A DNA stretch of 6,047 bases, taken from assembly GCA_002391555.1 (NCBI GenBank), contig DGFG01000125.1, positions 20,191 through 26,237 on the forward strand. The letters are read 5' to 3'. The notes under the pieces are model-generated. The model was not told the origin of the DNA. It saw only the letters and a list, made by a program, of their open reading frames with translations, and did no database searches. The translations under genes were made by a program, and so were the position numbers. How positions within the stretch are numbered: the stretch's first letter is position 1; each line of letters opens with the position of its first letter. This DNA is from Firmicutes bacterium UBA3906 (GTDB taxonomy: Bacteria; Bacillota; Clostridia; Caldicoprobacterales; DTU083). This document shows positions 6,029 to 6,047 of this stretch, in pieces.

Positions 6029-6047
6029 CTGTCTCTTATACACATCT
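6029..6047. other. Nextera (Tn5 mosaic-end) sequencing adapter, not genomic
   Basis: The last 19 bases read CTGTCTCTTATACACATCT, the exact reverse complement of the Tn5 mosaic end used in Nextera libraries. In the ileS frame it introduces a TAA, whereas the native frame is intact up to base 6028; base 6029 fits both. Untrimmed adapter at a contig end is the simplest explanation. These bases should be removed. Confidence 0.96.

Overview
All recognised genes in this window lie on the minus strand, so the biological order runs from right to left: ileS (5' end missing), degV, prfC, a small unrecognised gene, and the start of a MATE transporter gene that runs off the left edge. The gene set and protein types suggest a low-GC Gram-positive anaerobe of the Clostridia/Tissierellia kind. 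The clues are a long-type isoleucyl-tRNA synthetase, a DegV/FakB-type protein, a clostridial MepA-like MATE, strong AGGAGG-type ribosome binding sites, frequent TTG/GTG starts, and heavy use of CTA (Leu), ATA (Ile) and AGG (Arg). The species cannot be named from the sequence alone.

Region by region (+ coordinates): 6029-6047 is not genomic. It is the 19-nt Nextera (Tn5 mosaic-end) adapter in reverse-complement form, so the right end is a library artefact that cuts ileS. 3861-6028 encodes the C-terminal two thirds or so of IleRS. 3744-3843 holds a 9-bp hairpin and then a good intrinsic terminator for ileS. 3704-3733 is a clear sigma-A-type promoter for degV, whose real start is probably a GTG two codons inside the longest frame. 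2722-2759 is a strong intrinsic terminator after degV. 2680-2709 is a promoter for prfC that carries a perfect inverted repeat between its -35 and -10. prfC (1018-2634) starts with TTG. It is followed, with no terminator that I can see, by a 98-codon gene of unknown function (630-926) and the MATE gene (3-584, TTG start), so these three probably form one operon.

Functionally the window is mostly housekeeping: tRNA charging, fatty-acid binding and peptide-release-factor recycling, with a multidrug-type exporter downstream. I see no tRNA or rRNA gene, CRISPR array, insertion sequence, phage gene or defence system. There is no intergenic stretch longer than 300 bases; the longest, about 195 bases between degV and prfC, is largely accounted for by a terminator and a promoter. 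I do not find a new biological system here. The observations most worth following are the possible operator in the prfC promoter, the unknown 98-residue protein linked to prfC, the degV start correction, the adapter artefact and the marked excess of the CTAG tetranucleotide.
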